From NCBI RefSeq assembly GCF_015864825.1, contig NZ_JADYWL010000006.1, positions 186,001 through 250,000 of the forward strand: a stretch of DNA of 64,000 nucleotides, in the 5' to 3' direction. The stretch comes from Psychrobacter sp. NZS113 (GTDB taxonomy: Bacteria > Pseudomonadota > Gammaproteobacteria > Pseudomonadales > Moraxellaceae). The notes below the pieces were generated by a model, which did no database searches, had not been told where the DNA came from, and worked only from the letters and a program-made list of their open reading frames with translations. This document shows, piece by piece, positions 37,716 through 47,298 of the stretch; position 1 is the stretch's first letter; each line of letters starts with the position of its first letter. Position numbers and translations under genes: made by a program.

Positions 37716-38024
37716 TTATTGACTGAGCAGTTGCTGTAGGTCCAATACCGAAAACGGATAATTCAATCGTTTGGATGGTGTCAGAATAACAGGAATCGTG
37801 GTGGCAAATTCCATCATTAATAATTCATCAAAATCAGCGATATCAACATCTTGATAAGTAACGGGCTGTACTGCTTGAAACTGTGTCAGCAGGTGTGCTG
37901 CGACATCACATAGATGACAGCCAGACGTACCCAGTAACCACCATTTATCTTGATCGGCCTTGAGACTAGGAGTTTTTTCAATGAGGCGTGCTCGCAGCTC
38001 TTTTATATTGTTATCATCGTACAT
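37716..38024 (-). CDS. glutaredoxin-like protein (DUF836 type)
   Basis: A 102-residue thioredoxin-fold protein. The active-site motif is GCHLCDVA (CxxC), preceded by WWLLGTSG. The fold pattern continues with VTYQDVDIAD, MMEFATTIPVILTPS and the cis-proline in TIPV. Such proteins are small thiol oxidoreductases of unknown partner. The ATG at 38024 has AAGAGA upstream. It lies upstream of the lactate dehydrogenase-like gene in the same direction (38-base gap), possibly in an operon. Confidence 0.85.
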   Translation of the reverse strand: MYDDNNIKELRARLIEKTPSLKADQDKWWLLGTSGCHLCDVAAHLLTQFQAVQPVTYQDVDIADFDELLMMEFATTIPVILTPSKRLNYPFSVLDLQQLLSQ

Positions 38025-38066
38025 AGTAATTCTCTTGTTTTAATACTTGTCACAAAAAGCTTGTCT

Positions 38067-38240
38067 TAGGGCGTGTCCTCATTTTAGAAATGGTGATAAA
38101 AATGAGATAAATTGCCGTCAAACAAGGAAAATAGCGCAGATAATATCGAGATATTAGTCAGCTATTTGACGCCGTTTGGCAAGGTTTAGCCATTTTTAAC
38201 CCATTTAGATGACTATCGATTGAATTGAGGACACGCCCTA
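38067..38240. mobile_element. 174-bp MITE-like element with 15-bp perfect terminal inverted repeats
   Basis: TAGGGCGTGTCCTCA (38067-38081) is repeated exactly inverted at 38226-38240. There is no reading frame inside. The interior has a palindrome (TAATATCGAGATATTA) and two partly related stretches (GCCGTCAAACAAGG, GCCGTTTGGCAAGG). The structure is that of a non-autonomous miniature element, but no transposase or unambiguous target-site duplication was seen. The gap 38025-38403 otherwise holds only the mtgA promoter region. Confidence 0.8.
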
Positions 38241-38403
38241 GAATTTTAATCAAAAATTAACACAGTATTTCACCGTTATGACATGATAAAGAAGTAGGGT
38301 AAATAATGACAGCGATTGTGAGATTAGGTAAGATGACCTGCTGCTTTTCATTACTGACTTATTACTTCATCTTATTACCTTTTTTAACATTTGGATATCG
38401 CGC

Positions 38404-39081
38404 ATGGCAAGTTTTGGCAAATTTCTCAAACGACTATTATTGGTATTAATACTATTAGTTGTGGCATTTCACGTACTAGTCGCTGGACTGCTGTTAATTT
38501 GGAAAACGCAACCGATCAATAACAGCATGTTTATGTTGTCGCATCGCCTAACGGGTGGCACGGTCACACAGACGTGGGCTGATTATGATGCCATTGCAAA
38601 ATCTGCCAAACAAGCGGCGATAGTGAGTGAGGACTCAACGTTTAGCCAACATAGTGGTTTTGATTTTAAAGGTATTGAGGCCGCACGTAAGAAAAATGAA
38701 GAAACAGGCAAAGCGTCTGCTGGTGGCTCAACGATTACTCAGCAGCTCGCAAAAAACTTATTTTTAACCTCGCATCGTTCGTACGCTCGTAAAGGCGAAG
38801 AAGCGGTGATTACCGTGATGATTGAAACGCTATGGGACAAGCAGCGTATTTTGGCTGCGTATCTCAATGTGGCAGAGTTTGGCGATGGTATTTATGGTAT
38901 CGATGCGGCGGCGCATCATTATTTTGATAAGTCGGCTGCCAATCTCAACCGTGATGAGTCAGCTTTGCTTATTTCCATGCTGACCAACCCAAAATATTAC
39001 GAAGACAATCAGGGTGACAGACGATTACGTAACAAACAGAGTGTCGTTAAAAAGCGTATGAAAAACGCAGTGTTACCATAG
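38404..39081 (+). CDS. mtgA: monofunctional peptidoglycan transglycosylase
   Basis: A 225-residue enzyme. One N-terminal membrane segment (LLLVLILLVVAFHVLVAGLLL) anchors a GT51 domain with the motifs SEDSTFSQHSGFDFKGIEAA (catalytic Glu), GGSTITQQLAKNLFL and the ending LNVAEFGDGIYGIDAAAHHYF. It polymerises lipid II into glycan strands at the inner membrane without a transpeptidase domain. Length is normal. It lies 64 bases before ppk in the same direction and may be cotranscribed. Ribosome site is weak (GGATATCG). Confidence 0.95.
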   Translation: MASFGKFLKRLLLVLILLVVAFHVLVAGLLLIWKTQPINNSMFMLSHRLTGGTVTQTWADYDAIAKSAKQAAIVSEDSTFSQHSGFDFKGIEAARKKNEETGKASAGGSTITQQLAKNLFLTSHRSYARKGEEAVITVMIETLWDKQRILAAYLNVAEFGDGIYGIDAAAHHYFDKSAANLNRDESALLISMLTNPKYYEDNQGDRRLRNKQSVVKKRMKNAVLP

Positions 39082-39145
39082 TCGCGCTAGTTTCATTAAC
39101 CTACAAAAGATGATCGCGTATCGATAAAGTAAAAGGAATAATGAC

Positions 39146-41359
39146 GTGTTAGATATGAATAAAGAGCAAAGTAGTGATAGCAATGTAAATGACATTGTGG
39201 CTGTTGATAATAAAGCTTATATAGAGGGCAATAATAAGAGTTTGACCTCAGTGCCATGGCAGCGCTCAGAAGACGGTAGCTACTCGCCGAGCAGCTATAT
39301 TAATCGTGACCTATCTTTATTGCAGTTTCATCTACGTGTGCTAGCGCAGGCGGCCAGCCCTCGTCATCCGCTACTTGAGCGCCTGTTTTTCTTGATTATT
39401 TTTTCTTCAAACATCGATGAGTTTTTTGAGATTCGGGTCGCAGGCCTGATGCAAAAGCTCAATATTGGTGATGTCTCGACCAGCATTCATGGTATGCGTC
39501 CTAGTGAGGTACTGAACGAGATATCCACGGTGATGCACGATGCTATCGATGAGCAGTATCGTATTCTTAATGAAGTTGTCTTGCCAGCACTTGCTAAGGA
39601 AGACATCCGTTACCTAAAACGCGATGAGTTGAATGCTGAACAGTCGGCTTGGATGAAACGCTATTTCACTGAGCAAGTATCGCCAGTGTTGACGCCGATT
39701 AGTATTGATCCTGCGCATCCGTTCCCACGTCTGGTTAATAAAAGCTTAAATTTCATCGCTACCTTAGAAGGCAAAGATGCTTTTGGTCGTGATATCAATC
39801 TGGCGATTGTGCCAGCACCGCGCAGCCTGCCACGTGTGATTCGTCTACCTGATGAATTGACAGGTGGCAAAGAGCATCATGTCATGCTATCTGCCATCAT
39901 TCATGAGCATATCGGCGAGCTATTTCCTGGTATGAGTGTGACAGGGTGTCATCAGTTCAGGTTGACTCGTAATGCTGATTTAGATTTGGCTGATGATGTC
40001 GAAGATATTGCCAAAGCGCTAGAGGGTGAACTAGAGAATCGCCGGTTTGGTGATAAAGTCCGCTTAGAAGTCACAATGGACTGTCCGACGCATATCAGTG
40101 ACTATTTGCTCAATGAGTTTGAGCTGCATGACAATCAGCTATACCGCGTCAATGGTCCGGTCAACTTAACACGGTTGCTGTTTGATTTTAATATTCCAGC
40201 GCTGCGTTATGAGCCATTTACGCATGTGATACCGAAAGAGTTCCGCCGTGAGATGGACAAGCTGGACAAAGCGACCAGTATGTTTGCGGCTATGCGCAAA
40301 AGAGATGTGCTCGTGCATCATCCTTTTCATGCGTTTTCGCCAATTATCAATTTATTGTGGCAAGCCGCCAGCGATCCAAAAGTGCTAGCGATTAAGCAAA
40401 CCCTATATCGCTCAGGCACCAATTCAGAAATCGTCAAAGCACTTGCCGCTGCTGCTCGTAATGGTAAAGAAGTGACTGCTGTCATCGAGCTGCGCGCGCG
40501 TTTTGATGAAGCCTCTAATATTGCTGTTGCCAACTATTTGCAAGAAGCAGGCGCAGTTGTAGTCTACGGTATCGTCGGTTATAAAACCCATGCCAAGCTT
40601 ATGCTTATCGTACGCCGTGAGGACGACCGTATCCGCCGTTATGTGCATTTAGGTACGGGTAACTATCATGCTGCCAACGCAAAAGTCTATACCGACTATG
40701 GTTTGTTTAGCGCAGATCCTGACATCTCTGAAGACGTCCATAAAATATTCCAAGAGTTAACAGGCATGGGCAAACCTGCCAATCTCAAAAAGCTATTACA
40801 TGCACCATTTACGTTGCATGATAAATTGATACGCTTTATCGATGATGAGATCGCACATGCAAAAGCAGGCAAACGCGCTCATATTATTGTGAAAGTTAAT
40901 GCCCTGACTGAGCGTCGACTGATTGCTAAGTTATATGACGCCTCGCAAGTAGGGGTCAAAATCGAGCTGATTTTGCGTTCTATGTGTTGTTTACGTCCAC
41001 AAGTAAAAGGTCTGTCTGAAAATATTACAGTACGCTCTGTGATCGGCCGGTTTTTAGAGCATACGCGTATTTATTATTTTTATAACAATGGTGATGAGCG
41101 CTTATATTGTGGCAGTGCCGACTGGATGGATCGTAACTTATTCCATCGCGTAGAAGTGGCATTTCCCATTGAAGACAAAAAACTTTTTAAGCAAGTCTAT
41201 CAAGATGGATTGCTCAGTTATCTAAAAGACAATACTCAAGCTTGGACACTAGACGGTAATGGTGTGTGGACACATCTGCAATCAGTAGCGGGTGAGACAC
41301 CGTATGTTGCCCAAGAACACCTATTAAAGGTTATCAATGGGGTGGGAGATTCAGTCTAG
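39146..41359 (+). CDS. ppk: polyphosphate kinase 1
   Basis: A 737-residue PPK1 that makes polyphosphate from ATP. The N domain begins at [17 protein letters not shown]. The catalytic domain has [23 protein letters not shown], the phospho-histidine region [14 protein letters not shown] and VHLGTGNYH, and [23 protein letters not shown]. The GTG at 39146 with AAGGA seven bases upstream is chosen because no in-frame ATG gives a better start. A non-conserved polar leader of about 50 residues precedes the conserved N-terminus. Polyphosphate is a stress reserve, which may bear on the small hydrophilic stress-like genes that follow. Confidence 0.96.
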   Translation: MLDMNKEQSSDSNVNDIVAVDNKAYIEGNNKSLTSVPWQRSEDGSYSPSSYINRDLSLLQFHLRVLAQAASPRHPLLERLFFLIIFSSNIDEFFEIRVAGLMQKLNIGDVSTSIHGMRPSEVLNEISTVMHDAIDEQYRILNEVVLPALAKEDIRYLKRDELNAEQSAWMKRYFTEQVSPVLTPISIDPAHPFPRLVNKSLNFIATLEGKDAFGRDINLAIVPAPRSLPRVIRLPDELTGGKEHHVMLSAIIHEHIGELFPGMSVTGCHQFRLTRNADLDLADDVEDIAKALEGELENRRFGDKVRLEVTMDCPTHISDYLLNEFELHDNQLYRVNGPVNLTRLLFDFNIPALRYEPFTHVIPKEFRREMDKLDKATSMFAAMRKRDVLVHHPFHAFSPIINLLWQAASDPKVLAIKQTLYRSGTNSEIVKALAAAARNGKEVTAVIELRARFDEASNIAVANYLQEAGAVVVYGIVGYKTHAKLMLIVRREDDRIRRYVHLGTGNYHAANAKVYTDYGLFSADPDISEDVHKIFQELTGMGKPANLKKLLHAPFTLHDKLIRFIDDEIAHAKAGKRAHIIVKVNALTERRLIAKLYDASQVGVKIELILRSMCCLRPQVKGLSENITVRSVIGRFLEHTRIYYFYNNGDERLYCGSADWMDRNLFHRVEVAFPIEDKKLFKQVYQDGLLSYLKDNTQAWTLDGNGVWTHLQSVAGETPYVAQEHLLKVINGVGDSV

Positions 41360-41412
41360 CGTACTTTGTGAATGACATCTTTGATGACATTAAAAGTGGC
41401 AAATGAATGAAC

Positions 41413-41450
41413 AAAACCAAGCGCTGGTAGATACTGGCGCTTGGTTTTTA
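41413..41450 (+). terminator. terminator after ppk
   Basis: AAAACCAAGCGC (41413-41424) pairs perfectly with GCGCTTGGTTTT (41437-41448), followed by further T. It separates ppk from the small-protein cluster. Confidence 0.9.
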
Positions 41451-41635
41451 TTTGGGCAAATGATCTGTATAAGTTACAAACTGTCTTGTAACCTCACATT
41501 TATTCACATATTGATACGGCAGTACACTGGTGAGGTGCGCAACGTTCTACTTATAATCAATAGCAGTCCTACTAGATAGGCAGCTACATAAAAGAGCAAG
41601 TAAAACCAATAAATTATAAAAATAGGAAAATCATT

Positions 41636-41806
41636 ATGAGTACGACAAACAACGACAGCTCAGATATCAAACAAGCAGCTGAAAACGCTGACAGCAAACA
41701 AATTGCACAAAACCTTAAGAGTGATAAAAAAGTAGATGCGCCTGAATCATTAAGTGATGAAGAACAAACCTCATTTATCGAAGATGAGCTACGCACTGAT
41801 AAATAG
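41636..41806 (+). CDS. small hydrophilic protein 1 of a four-gene cluster
   Basis: A 56-residue protein with no Cys, Trp or hydrophobic segment. It is rich in Ser, Asp, Glu, Lys and Asn (start MSTTNNDSSDIKQAAENAD). It is too polar to fold as a normal globule, so it is probably disordered. The ATG at 41636 has AGGAA about seven bases upstream, so translation is credible. It is first of four such genes in the same direction, ending at 42896. I know no function. A role in water or osmotic stress is an inference from composition only. Confidence 0.7.
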   Translation: MSTTNNDSSDIKQAAENADSKQIAQNLKSDKKVDAPESLSDEEQTSFIEDELRTDK

Positions 41807-41967
41807 TCATTGCGATATAACCTTTTATTTAACGTTCAACAAACTATAGTTAATCCAGTTTAGAAGAAATACAAGGCAACCGAGTGTAGACGTATATTTA
41901 ATACTTCAAGCAAGGTTAATGCGGTAACTCTTTTATAGAGGATTGACTACAACTTGAGGGATACGCT

Positions 41968-42219
41968 ATGACAACTGATAGTCAGCCAAATAATGAAGAA
42001 AAAGTAGTAGTTAACGATTCGGCAGCATCACATCCAAACAACCCACGGGATAGTTATGAAGGCCGCAAGCATGAACCGAAGATCGACGGTCCCGAGCAAG
42101 CCTCTCAAGAAACAGATGAGGTATACGTTGATCCACGCAAAGAGGAAGATCTACCTGCTGGTGGGAAAAACGTTGCAGATTTGAATGTTCATGACTTGAG
42201 TCAGAAAGGTAACAATTAA
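41968..42219 (+). CDS. small hydrophilic protein 2
   Basis: An 83-residue protein lacking Cys and Trp and any membrane segment. It is rich in Asn, Asp, Glu, Pro and Lys, with short patterns such as NNPRDSYEGRKHEPKIDGPE and KEEDLPAGGKNVADLNVHD. Likely intrinsically disordered. The ATG at 41968 has GAGGG about eight bases upstream. It lies 161 bases after protein 1. It is not clearly homologous to proteins 1, 3 or 4 beyond composition. Function unknown. Confidence 0.8.
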   Translation: MTTDSQPNNEEKVVVNDSAASHPNNPRDSYEGRKHEPKIDGPEQASQETDEVYVDPRKEEDLPAGGKNVADLNVHDLSQKGNN

Positions 42220-42331
42220 AGATCGGCTGATGTCGAGAGGATCTGATAAGCAGCTTTAGTAATGAACAGCTTTTAATGATAAGCATCATAGCAGTCGAAA
42301 ACAGACGAATAAAAATAATAAGGATACGACC

Positions 42332-42631
42332 ATGGAAAATAAAAAATCAGCATTATCAGATGACCAGATAGAAAAGAAGATCACTGAGAACAAAGGAACG
42401 GACACGTTTAAAGAAGGTGTCGTTCATTCAGAACACGTAAATGATAACGACAATCCTGCACGTCAGCCTGACCGCCGTGACCAAGAAGGCAATGCTTTTG
42501 ATGACGGTATCAATGAGCATACCGTTACTAATGATCCATCTAAGAGTGAAGGTATCAATAATTTAAACCGTTATGCAAACGCTGATAATGCGCAATCGCG
42601 TGTGTTGAACCCTGATGAAAAAGACAGATAG
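42332..42631 (+). CDS. small hydrophilic protein 3
   Basis: A 99-residue protein, again without Cys, Trp or membrane segments, dominated by Asp, Asn, Glu, Lys and Arg. Recurrent short clusters (DNDNPARQPDRRDQEGN, NDPSKSEGINNLNRYANADN) suggest low-complexity disorder. The ATG at 42332 follows AAGGATACGACC, with AAGGA seven bases upstream. The gap to protein 2 is 112 bases. I do not recognise it. Confidence 0.8.
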   Translation: MENKKSALSDDQIEKKITENKGTDTFKEGVVHSEHVNDNDNPARQPDRRDQEGNAFDDGINEHTVTNDPSKSEGINNLNRYANADNAQSRVLNPDEKDR

Positions 42632-42695
42632 TATTTACTTAGTAATTTATATTTGAATAAGACAATAATAATAACGACGAGAATGAGGTGTCATT

Positions 42696-42896
42696 ATGAG
42701 CATGCCAGACGATAAGGAAGTTAATCAGAGTCATAAGTTAAAAGATGCAGATGATAACAATGGCATTGTCGCTGACGATGCACTACAGAAAGCCAATCCT
42801 GCTGCTGCAGAAAGAGCCACAGACGATCACGACCCACATAACATTGCCAAAAATAACAAACAGTATGATAGTCCATTAATGAAAGACGATGAATAA
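42696..42896 (+). CDS. small hydrophilic protein 4
   Basis: A 66-residue polar protein without Cys or Trp (start MSMPDDKEVNQSHKLKDADD, end SPLMKDDE). It is dominated by Asp, Asn, Lys and Ala. GAGG lies upstream of the ATG at 42696. It is the last of the four-gene set and is 64 bases after protein 3. A 23-base perfect terminator stem follows at 42982-43035. Confidence 0.78.
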   Translation: MSMPDDKEVNQSHKLKDADDNNGIVADDALQKANPAAAERATDDHDPHNIAKNNKQYDSPLMKDDE

Positions 42897-42981
42897 TGAT
42901 TTATTGTGATGGTTCTGGACTTAACAAAGAATGTCATAAGTAAAAACGTCAATAGACAGATCTAATTAGAATTAGAATCAG

Positions 42982-43035
42982 AAAAGGTACTACTACGGTT
43001 CAAGATATTAACCTTGAACCGTAGTAGTACCTTTT
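42982..43035. terminator. 23-bp perfect terminator
   Basis: The arms 42982-43004 and 43013-43035 are exact inverted repeats (core GGTACTACTACGGTT) with an 8-base loop and a T run. It ends the small-protein cluster and also the convergent miaE gene. Confidence 0.93.
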
Positions 43036-43078
43036 TTATCTAAACGATTATCAGTATCTAAACAACTACTAGCAATAC

Positions 43079-43831
43079 CTAAGCAGGTGTACCGCTATGA
43101 AAGCGTAATTCAGCATCCGGACTAGATATCAGCTCTGACTCTACTTCTTTAAAGAAAGCCACTCTCTCATCAATATTGTCTTCAGACAGTGATTGAGCCA
43201 AGGCCAAGTAATCCTCGAAATGACGACTTTCTGACTTAAGTAAGTAACGATAGTACTTTGCCAAGCGTTCATCATTGATAACCTCGGCTAGCGACGCAAA
43301 TCGTTCGCAAGAGCGTGCTTCAATGAATGCTCCAATGATTAGTACATCGACCATCGCTGCTGGCTCGTAAGTTCGCTTGTGCTTTAGCATACCTTTAGCA
43401 TAGCGTCCAGCACTGAGGTATTTCCACTCTAGACCACGGTCATTCATGATGCCTAATACCTGCTCGTAATGTAGCATTTCCTCACGTATCAACTGTGCCA
43501 ATTTACACTGCAAATCATAGGAAAACTCATAGCGGAATATGAGATTCATGGCGGTGCCTGCTGCTTTCTTTTCGCAATTGGCGTGGTCCTGAATGATTAA
43601 TGGCAAGTTATTAATCGCAGCATCTACCCATGCTTGAGTGGTTCGAGCACCCAAGAAATTATAGACAGGGGTGAGGTCTACCTTTATAGGCGTCCGTAGC
43701 TGAGTGATATCAGCACTTTCTCTTTCTATGCCGTCTTTTACCATATCGTTGTCGTTCATAAGTTCATCGTTTAAGGCATTATCACTGCTGTTAATAGGTT
43801 TCATATTTTCTTTGTTCATAGTCTCTGTCAT
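43079..43831 (-). CDS. miaE: tRNA-(ms2io6A37) hydroxylase (MiaE)
   Basis: A 250-residue ferritin-like diiron enzyme that hydroxylates the modified adenosine at position 37 of certain tRNAs. Four-helix iron-site motifs are seen as CEKKAAG, EEMLHYEQV (ExxH), EARSCERF and ESRHFEDY (ExxH). The N-terminal ~45 residues are polar and not conserved. The ATG at 43831 lacks a clear ribosome site, so a later Met (for example at residue 5) may be used. It is convergent with the small-protein cluster and ends before a shared terminator. A MiaA/MiaB pathway would be needed elsewhere in the genome. Confidence 0.9.
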   Translation of the reverse strand: MTETMNKENMKPINSSDNALNDELMNDNDMVKDGIERESADITQLRTPIKVDLTPVYNFLGARTTQAWVDAAINNLPLIIQDHANCEKKAAGTAMNLIFRYEFSYDLQCKLAQLIREEMLHYEQVLGIMNDRGLEWKYLSAGRYAKGMLKHKRTYEPAAMVDVLIIGAFIEARSCERFASLAEVINDERLAKYYRYLLKSESRHFEDYLALAQSLSEDNIDERVAFFKEVESELISSPDAELRFHSGTPA

Positions 43832-44450
43832 GGTTTAGTATTTGGTACGTATTGGCTAAACATAAAAATTGGATAGATAACTAATAACTATAAGTCGATA
43901 CAGCAATGATTACTTACTGTTTATCTGGGCCTAATTATCTGTGCATATGAAATCACTGAGAATAGGCCTTAGGCTCGACAGTTTATAGGTCATCATTATT
44001 GTACAACCCCAACATTTACTTAGTGAATGGTGTTTTCTTGTTTATTTCTTTATTTGATAGTAGGATAAGATTTTGCTAAAGCAGAATCTTTCTTACTATT
44101 GATATATCAATCATCACTTGGTGATGGGTAGTGAGTATTATAACTCATGCCAATACGACATAAAGCTATTGATACACAGGTATACGCCGTTTGAAATAAA
44201 TGGCTATATTTATGACCTGTATCGTTTTCTATAATGTTATTAGCAAGCGTGCTTCAACGCCGCAAAAAATGTATGCTAGTAGCATAGCACAAATGTTTAA
44301 AACGCTATTCATGACAAGCTTATATGATAGAACAACAAGTTTGATTCGTACTGCATCTAAACTTGGAATAGATGTCTAAGACCGACAATGTCCAATCATT
44401 GCGGTAGTAACTTCGTATTTACACTCTCACGAACAGATAAGGATAACAAC
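43832..44450. other. long divergent region with palindromes, miaE / glcB
   Basis: About 620 bases with no supportable gene. Three symmetrical motifs stand out: ATTGATATATCAAT at 44098-44111, CATCACTTGGTGATG directly next to it at 44112-44126, and TATGCTAGTAGCATA at 44272-44286. They are candidates for regulator sites of malate synthase, but no known consensus was matched. Confidence 0.5.
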
Positions 44451-46649
44451 ATGAGCCAGTCTTCTAACGCCAATCGTATTCAAAAAGGCATCCTTGCCAT
44501 CGACCAGCAATTGTATGACTTTATTGAAAACGAAGTGCTACCGAAAGTCGGTGTTGACTCAGACAGTTATTGGTCAGGTTTCGAAAAAGTCATTAAAGAA
44601 TTCACCCCGCGCAACAAGGCACTGCTTGAGACTCGTGACAAAATTCAGTCGCAGATAGATCAATGGCATCTAGACAACCCTGCCAGAGACGGCGAAATCG
44701 ATTACCCTACGTATAAGGCATTTTTACAAGAAATTGGGTATCTATTACCAGAAGGCGATGACTTTAAAGTTAGCACGCAAAACGTTGATGATGAGATTGC
44801 TCATATCGCAGGGCCACAGCTGGTTGTACCCGTGCGCAATGCTCGCTATGCACTGAACGCAACCAATGCACGTTGGGGTAGTTTGTACGATGCCTTATAT
44901 GGTACCGATGTCATCAGTGATGACAATGGTCAAGAAGCAACAGGTGGCTATAACCCAACTCGCGGTGCTGCTGTCGTCGCTTATGCAAAAGCATTCTTAG
45001 ATGAACATTTTGCGCTAGTATCAGGCTCATACAATGATGCGACAGGCTTTGCAGTGGTTGATGGCGCACTTGAAGTTGTTCAAGGTGATAGCAGCACTTC
45101 GCTAAAAGACACTGAAAAATTTGTCGGCTTTGTGGGTGATGCAGAGGCACCAACAGGTATTTTATTAAAAAACAACAATCTGCATGCCGAAATCCAAATC
45201 GATGCTAGTCATCCAGTCGGTAAAGGTGATCCTGCAAATATTAAGGATGTCTTACTTGAGTCAGCAATCACAGCCATTCAAGATTGTGAAGATTCAGTCG
45301 CTGCGGTTGATGCGGAAGAAAAAGTTGAAGTCTATCGCAACTGGCTTGGTTTGATGAATGCTGACTTACAAGAAACCTTTGAAAAAGGCGGCAAGACACG
45401 CACTCGTAAACAAAACCCAGACCGCGAATACACCACGCCAGATGGTGGCAAGCTTATCCTACCAGGACGTTCGTTACTACTCATTCGTAACGTCGGCCAC
45501 TTGATGCAGAACCCAGCAATTTTAGTGGATTTGGGTAATGGTCAAGAACAAATCTTCGAGGGATTGATGGATGGCTTGATTACGCCGCTATTGTCTTTAA
45601 ATGACTTAAAAGGTAAAAACGCGCTATCGAACTCACGTAAAGGCTCAATGTATATCGTTAAGCCAAAAATGCATGGTCCTGAAGAAGTCAAAATGGCCAA
45701 TGATTTGTTTAATGCTTCAGAAGACTTGCTAGGACTTGAGCGCAACAGCCTTAAAATCGGCATTATGGATGAAGAACGTCGCATGACGGTCAACTTAAAA
45801 GAAGCCATTCGCCAAGCCAAAGAGCGTGTGATCTTTATCAATACTGGTTTCCTCGACCGTACAGGTGATGAGATGCATACCAGTATGAATGCAGGCCCGT
45901 TTGTACCAAAAGGCGAGATGAAATCACAAGCGTGGCAGCCAGCCTATGAGCAGTGGAATGTAGATGTCGGCCTTGAGACAGGTCTACAGGGTGTTGCTCA
46001 GATTGGTAAAGGCATGTGGGCAAAGCCTGATGAGATGAAAGAGATGATGGACACCAAGGCGGCGCATCCTAAGTCAGGCGCCAGTACAGCATGGGTACCG
46101 TCGCCAACAGGTGCAACCTTGCACAGCATGCACTATCATCAAGTGAATGTGACAGATGTACAAGACAGCTTGAAATCGCGTGAGCGTGCAAGCTTGGATG
46201 ATATCTTGACCATTCCATTAGCGAAAGACACCAACTGGTCTAAAGAAGAAAAGCAGCAAGAATTAGAAAATAATGCACAGGGTATCTTAGGTTACGTCGT
46301 ACGCTGGGTAAACCAAGGCGTTGGTTGCTCTAAAGTACCTGACATCGATGATGTCGGTCTCATGGAAGATCGTGCAACGCTGCGTATTTCAAGCCAGCAT
46401 ATCGCTAACTGGCTGCATCATAATGTGATCAGTGAGGAGCAAGTACTAGAGACTATGAAGCGTATGGCAAAAGTCGTTGATGAGCAAAATGCTGATGACA
46501 GTGATTATCAGCCAATGGCTAGCGATTTTGAGAACTCTTATGCGTTCAAGGCAGCCTGTGATTTAGTGTTTAAAGGTCGTGAACAACCCAGCGGCTACAC
46601 TGAACCATTGCTGCATCAGGCACGTCTTGACCTAAAAGCAAACTCTTAA
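44451..46649 (+). CDS. glcB: malate synthase G
   Basis: About 732 residues. It condenses glyoxylate with acetyl-CoA to malate in the glyoxylate shunt. Family landmarks are [22 protein letters not shown] in the N-terminal part, VLLRNVGH-type [14 protein letters not shown], the catalytic segment [18 protein letters not shown] and [23 protein letters not shown]. The ATG at 44451 has AAGGA seven bases upstream, and this was chosen over the longer open frame from 44388. It suggests growth on acetate or fatty acids. No isocitrate lyase is in the window. Confidence 0.97.
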   Translation: MSQSSNANRIQKGILAIDQQLYDFIENEVLPKVGVDSDSYWSGFEKVIKEFTPRNKALLETRDKIQSQIDQWHLDNPARDGEIDYPTYKAFLQEIGYLLPEGDDFKVSTQNVDDEIAHIAGPQLVVPVRNARYALNATNARWGSLYDALYGTDVISDDNGQEATGGYNPTRGAAVVAYAKAFLDEHFALVSGSYNDATGFAVVDGALEVVQGDSSTSLKDTEKFVGFVGDAEAPTGILLKNNNLHAEIQIDASHPVGKGDPANIKDVLLESAITAIQDCEDSVAAVDAEEKVEVYRNWLGLMNADLQETFEKGGKTRTRKQNPDREYTTPDGGKLILPGRSLLLIRNVGHLMQNPAILVDLGNGQEQIFEGLMDGLITPLLSLNDLKGKNALSNSRKGSMYIVKPKMHGPEEVKMANDLFNASEDLLGLERNSLKIGIMDEERRMTVNLKEAIRQAKERVIFINTGFLDRTGDEMHTSMNAGPFVPKGEMKSQAWQPAYEQWNVDVGLETGLQGVAQIGKGMWAKPDEMKEMMDTKAAHPKSGASTAWVPSPTGATLHSMHYHQVNVTDVQDSLKSRERASLDDILTIPLAKDTNWSKEEKQQELENNAQGILGYVVRWVNQGVGCSKVPDIDDVGLMEDRATLRISSQHIANWLHHNVISEEQVLETMKRMAKVVDEQNADDSDYQPMASDFENSYAFKAACDLVFKGREQPSGYTEPLLHQARLDLKANS

Positions 46650-46679
46650 AGTAACACACTAAATATCGTGCAGAGCGTT

Positions 46680-46718
46680 CGACTACTGAATTAATTTTAA
46701 AATTTGATTCAGTAGTCG
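46680..46718. terminator. hairpin after glcB
   Basis: CGACTACTGAAT (46680-46691) pairs exactly with ATTCAGTAGTCG (46707-46718). The T run after it is short, so it may be a processing or weak termination structure. Confidence 0.6.
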
Positions 46719-47298
46719 AGCTTTGCAATCAAGTTTTTAATATCAGCTTTGTAACTGGGCTTTATAAATAAAATCGATAAATTAGCACCAAAGTTTGTCC
46801 AAAAATGCTAATTACTAATGAACAAATACTACTTGGTTTCTAGTGATGGTCATATATTCATTATAATAAATTCATGTTCTTAGTAATTATTTTAATAAAT
46901 AAAAACTCTATCTGTTTGAACAGGTAGGGTTTTTATTATGAATAGCTATATGCTAGCTACAGATATGGTTTTGGCTAACCTCTTTGTTCTAGAAATAAAA
47001 AAATGTGTTGCAAATTATGTCAAAGTTGATATGCTTGTACTCGAAGTATGAGTTTGGTAACGGATGTTACGCAACAGAGCGATAAAGACTAAAGTTTACA
47101 TGTTAGTTACTTGTTAATCCCAACCATGTAATTCATTGTTTTTTTCATCTTACTGTAATAGAACTTCGCCACACTTGTTTCTGACTAATCTCGGTAGCCA
47201 GTTACACATTATATCTTTGAGGATTTGTGACGATACCATTATGAGCACCAGCTAATAATAGCTAGCTTATTACTAAAATTGTAAAGTGGAGATACCCC
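46719..47298. other. porin upstream region
   Basis: About 580 bases between the hairpin after glcB and the porin. It includes a well-formed terminator hairpin (46898-46937) with no coding gene before it, and the AT-rich porin promoter. A small RNA between 46719 and 46937 is possible but only inferred from that terminator. Confidence 0.4.
46898..46937 (+). terminator. orphan terminator hairpin
   Basis: AATAAAAACTCTATCTG pairs with CAGGTAGGGTTTTTATT (two G-U wobbles) over TTTGAA, ending in T-rich sequence. It is 249 bases from the glcB stop with no open gene in between. Confidence 0.7.
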
